Of a stretch of 6,445 nucleotides of DNA, positions 6,182 to 6,445 are shown piece by piece. The first letter of the stretch is position 1. Every line of letters begins with the position of its first letter. Both the position numbers and the translations under genes were made by a program. The notes under the pieces were generated by a model, which was not told the DNA's origin, did not search any database, and saw nothing but the letters and a program-made list of their open reading frames with translations. This DNA is from Tannerellaceae bacterium (lineage in GTDB: Bacteria > Bacteroidota > Bacteroidia > Bacteroidales > Tannerellaceae): contig JAISCM010000037.1 of NCBI GenBank assembly GCA_031265595.1, positions 1 through 6,445 of the forward strand, in the 5' to 3' direction.

Positions 6182-6445
6182 TTATTGAAGCAATTCCTTT
6201 TTCAGCAATTCGTAGATTTCCTGCCATGGCTTGTCAAAAAATCGAGTATTGTAGTCGGAAAGTTTTGTGAATGTATCGGAAGAATAAAAAAGTTCGAAAG
6301 CGTCTTTTTCTGATTTTTCGAAGTCTGCAACAAGCGCTTCAATCACTTTTTCGCCAATATCTTCGATAGTTATAATAATTTTATAATCCGTCATTCGCAG
6401 CATTTGCAGGGAGCTTACCGTACAAAAACATATCTGATGCGACGG
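6182..6445 (-). CDS. Possible C-terminal part of a DUF3990-like protein with DUF3791-like tail (cut by window edge)
   Basis: The frame encodes 87 residues and has no stop before the right edge, so it may be the end of a longer gene. The first residues, PSHQICFCTVSSLQML, resemble from memory the C-terminal strand of DUF3990 proteins, which are thought to have an ADP-ribosyltransferase-like fold. The rest begins TDYKIIITIEDIGEKVIEAL and continues with AFELFYSSDTFTKL and KPWQEIYELLKKELL. This is a small, charged, mainly helical domain whose pattern recalls DUF3791-type proteins, often encoded beside DUF3990. Alternatively the gene is a complete small protein of 73 residues starting at the ATG ending at 6403, or of 70 starting at 6394; neither ATG has a good ribosome site. 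No catalytic residues can be checked here. The duplicated-domain gene follows after 21 bases on the same strand. The frame is well supported as coding; the family assignment and upstream extension are tentative. Confidence 0.55.
   Translation of the reverse strand, partial: PSHQICFCTVSSLQMLRMTDYKIIITIEDIGEKVIEALVADFEKSEKDAFELFYSSDTFTKLSDYNTRFFDKPWQEIYELLKKELLQ

Noticed and set aside
6381..6445. Alternative minus-strand frames ending upstream of the small gene (one stopping at 6381 and ending in NAANDGL, one stopping at 6415 and ending in YVFVR)
   Set aside because: Both are open to the edge and could be the end of another gene. They are too short to judge, and the frame continuous with the 73-residue ORF gives a more familiar protein pattern. 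Sequence to the right would decide.

Overview
The window looks like a chromosomal piece from a member of the Bacteroidota, most likely the order Bacteroidales. The evidence is a promoter of the Bacteroides type (TTTG, 19 bases, TATGTTTG), a SusC-like carboxypeptidase-regulatory fold on an outer-membrane DUF5686 protein, a secreted family-2 glycoside hydrolase, and starts with little or no Shine-Dalgarno sequence. I cannot name the genus.

Layout. Bases 1-696 (minus strand) hold the N-terminal 232 residues of a secreted GH2 beta-galactosidase-like enzyme, cut by the left edge. Bases 697-1245 are a divergent intergenic region of 549 bases. It carries the GH2 promoter, an unusual five-unit array with an exact 22-base period, a second array of CTTTCAGCC units with an 11-base period and an adjoining hairpin, and a probable -7 element for the next gene. 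Bases 1246-5162 (plus strand) hold two closely spaced genes: an 860-residue DUF5686 outer-membrane protein and, 11 bases later, a 440-residue NhaC-family Na+/H+ antiporter. They are probably co-transcribed.

Bases 5180-6445 (minus strand) are clearly more AT-rich and converge on the antiporter gene with only 17 bases between the stop codons. They hold an unrecognised 326-residue protein made of two diverged copies of one domain. Upstream of it lies a frame that stays open to the right edge of the window. Its end looks like the C-terminus of a DUF3990-type (ADP-ribosyltransferase-like) protein joined to a small helical DUF3791-like tail. The two lie 21 bases apart in the same direction.

The most interesting points are the duplicated-domain protein beside a possible toxin-like gene, which could be an undescribed toxin/immunity or defence pair, and the strictly periodic, dyad-arranged 22-base array between two divergent promoters. 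Both functional readings are inference; the repeats themselves are directly visible.
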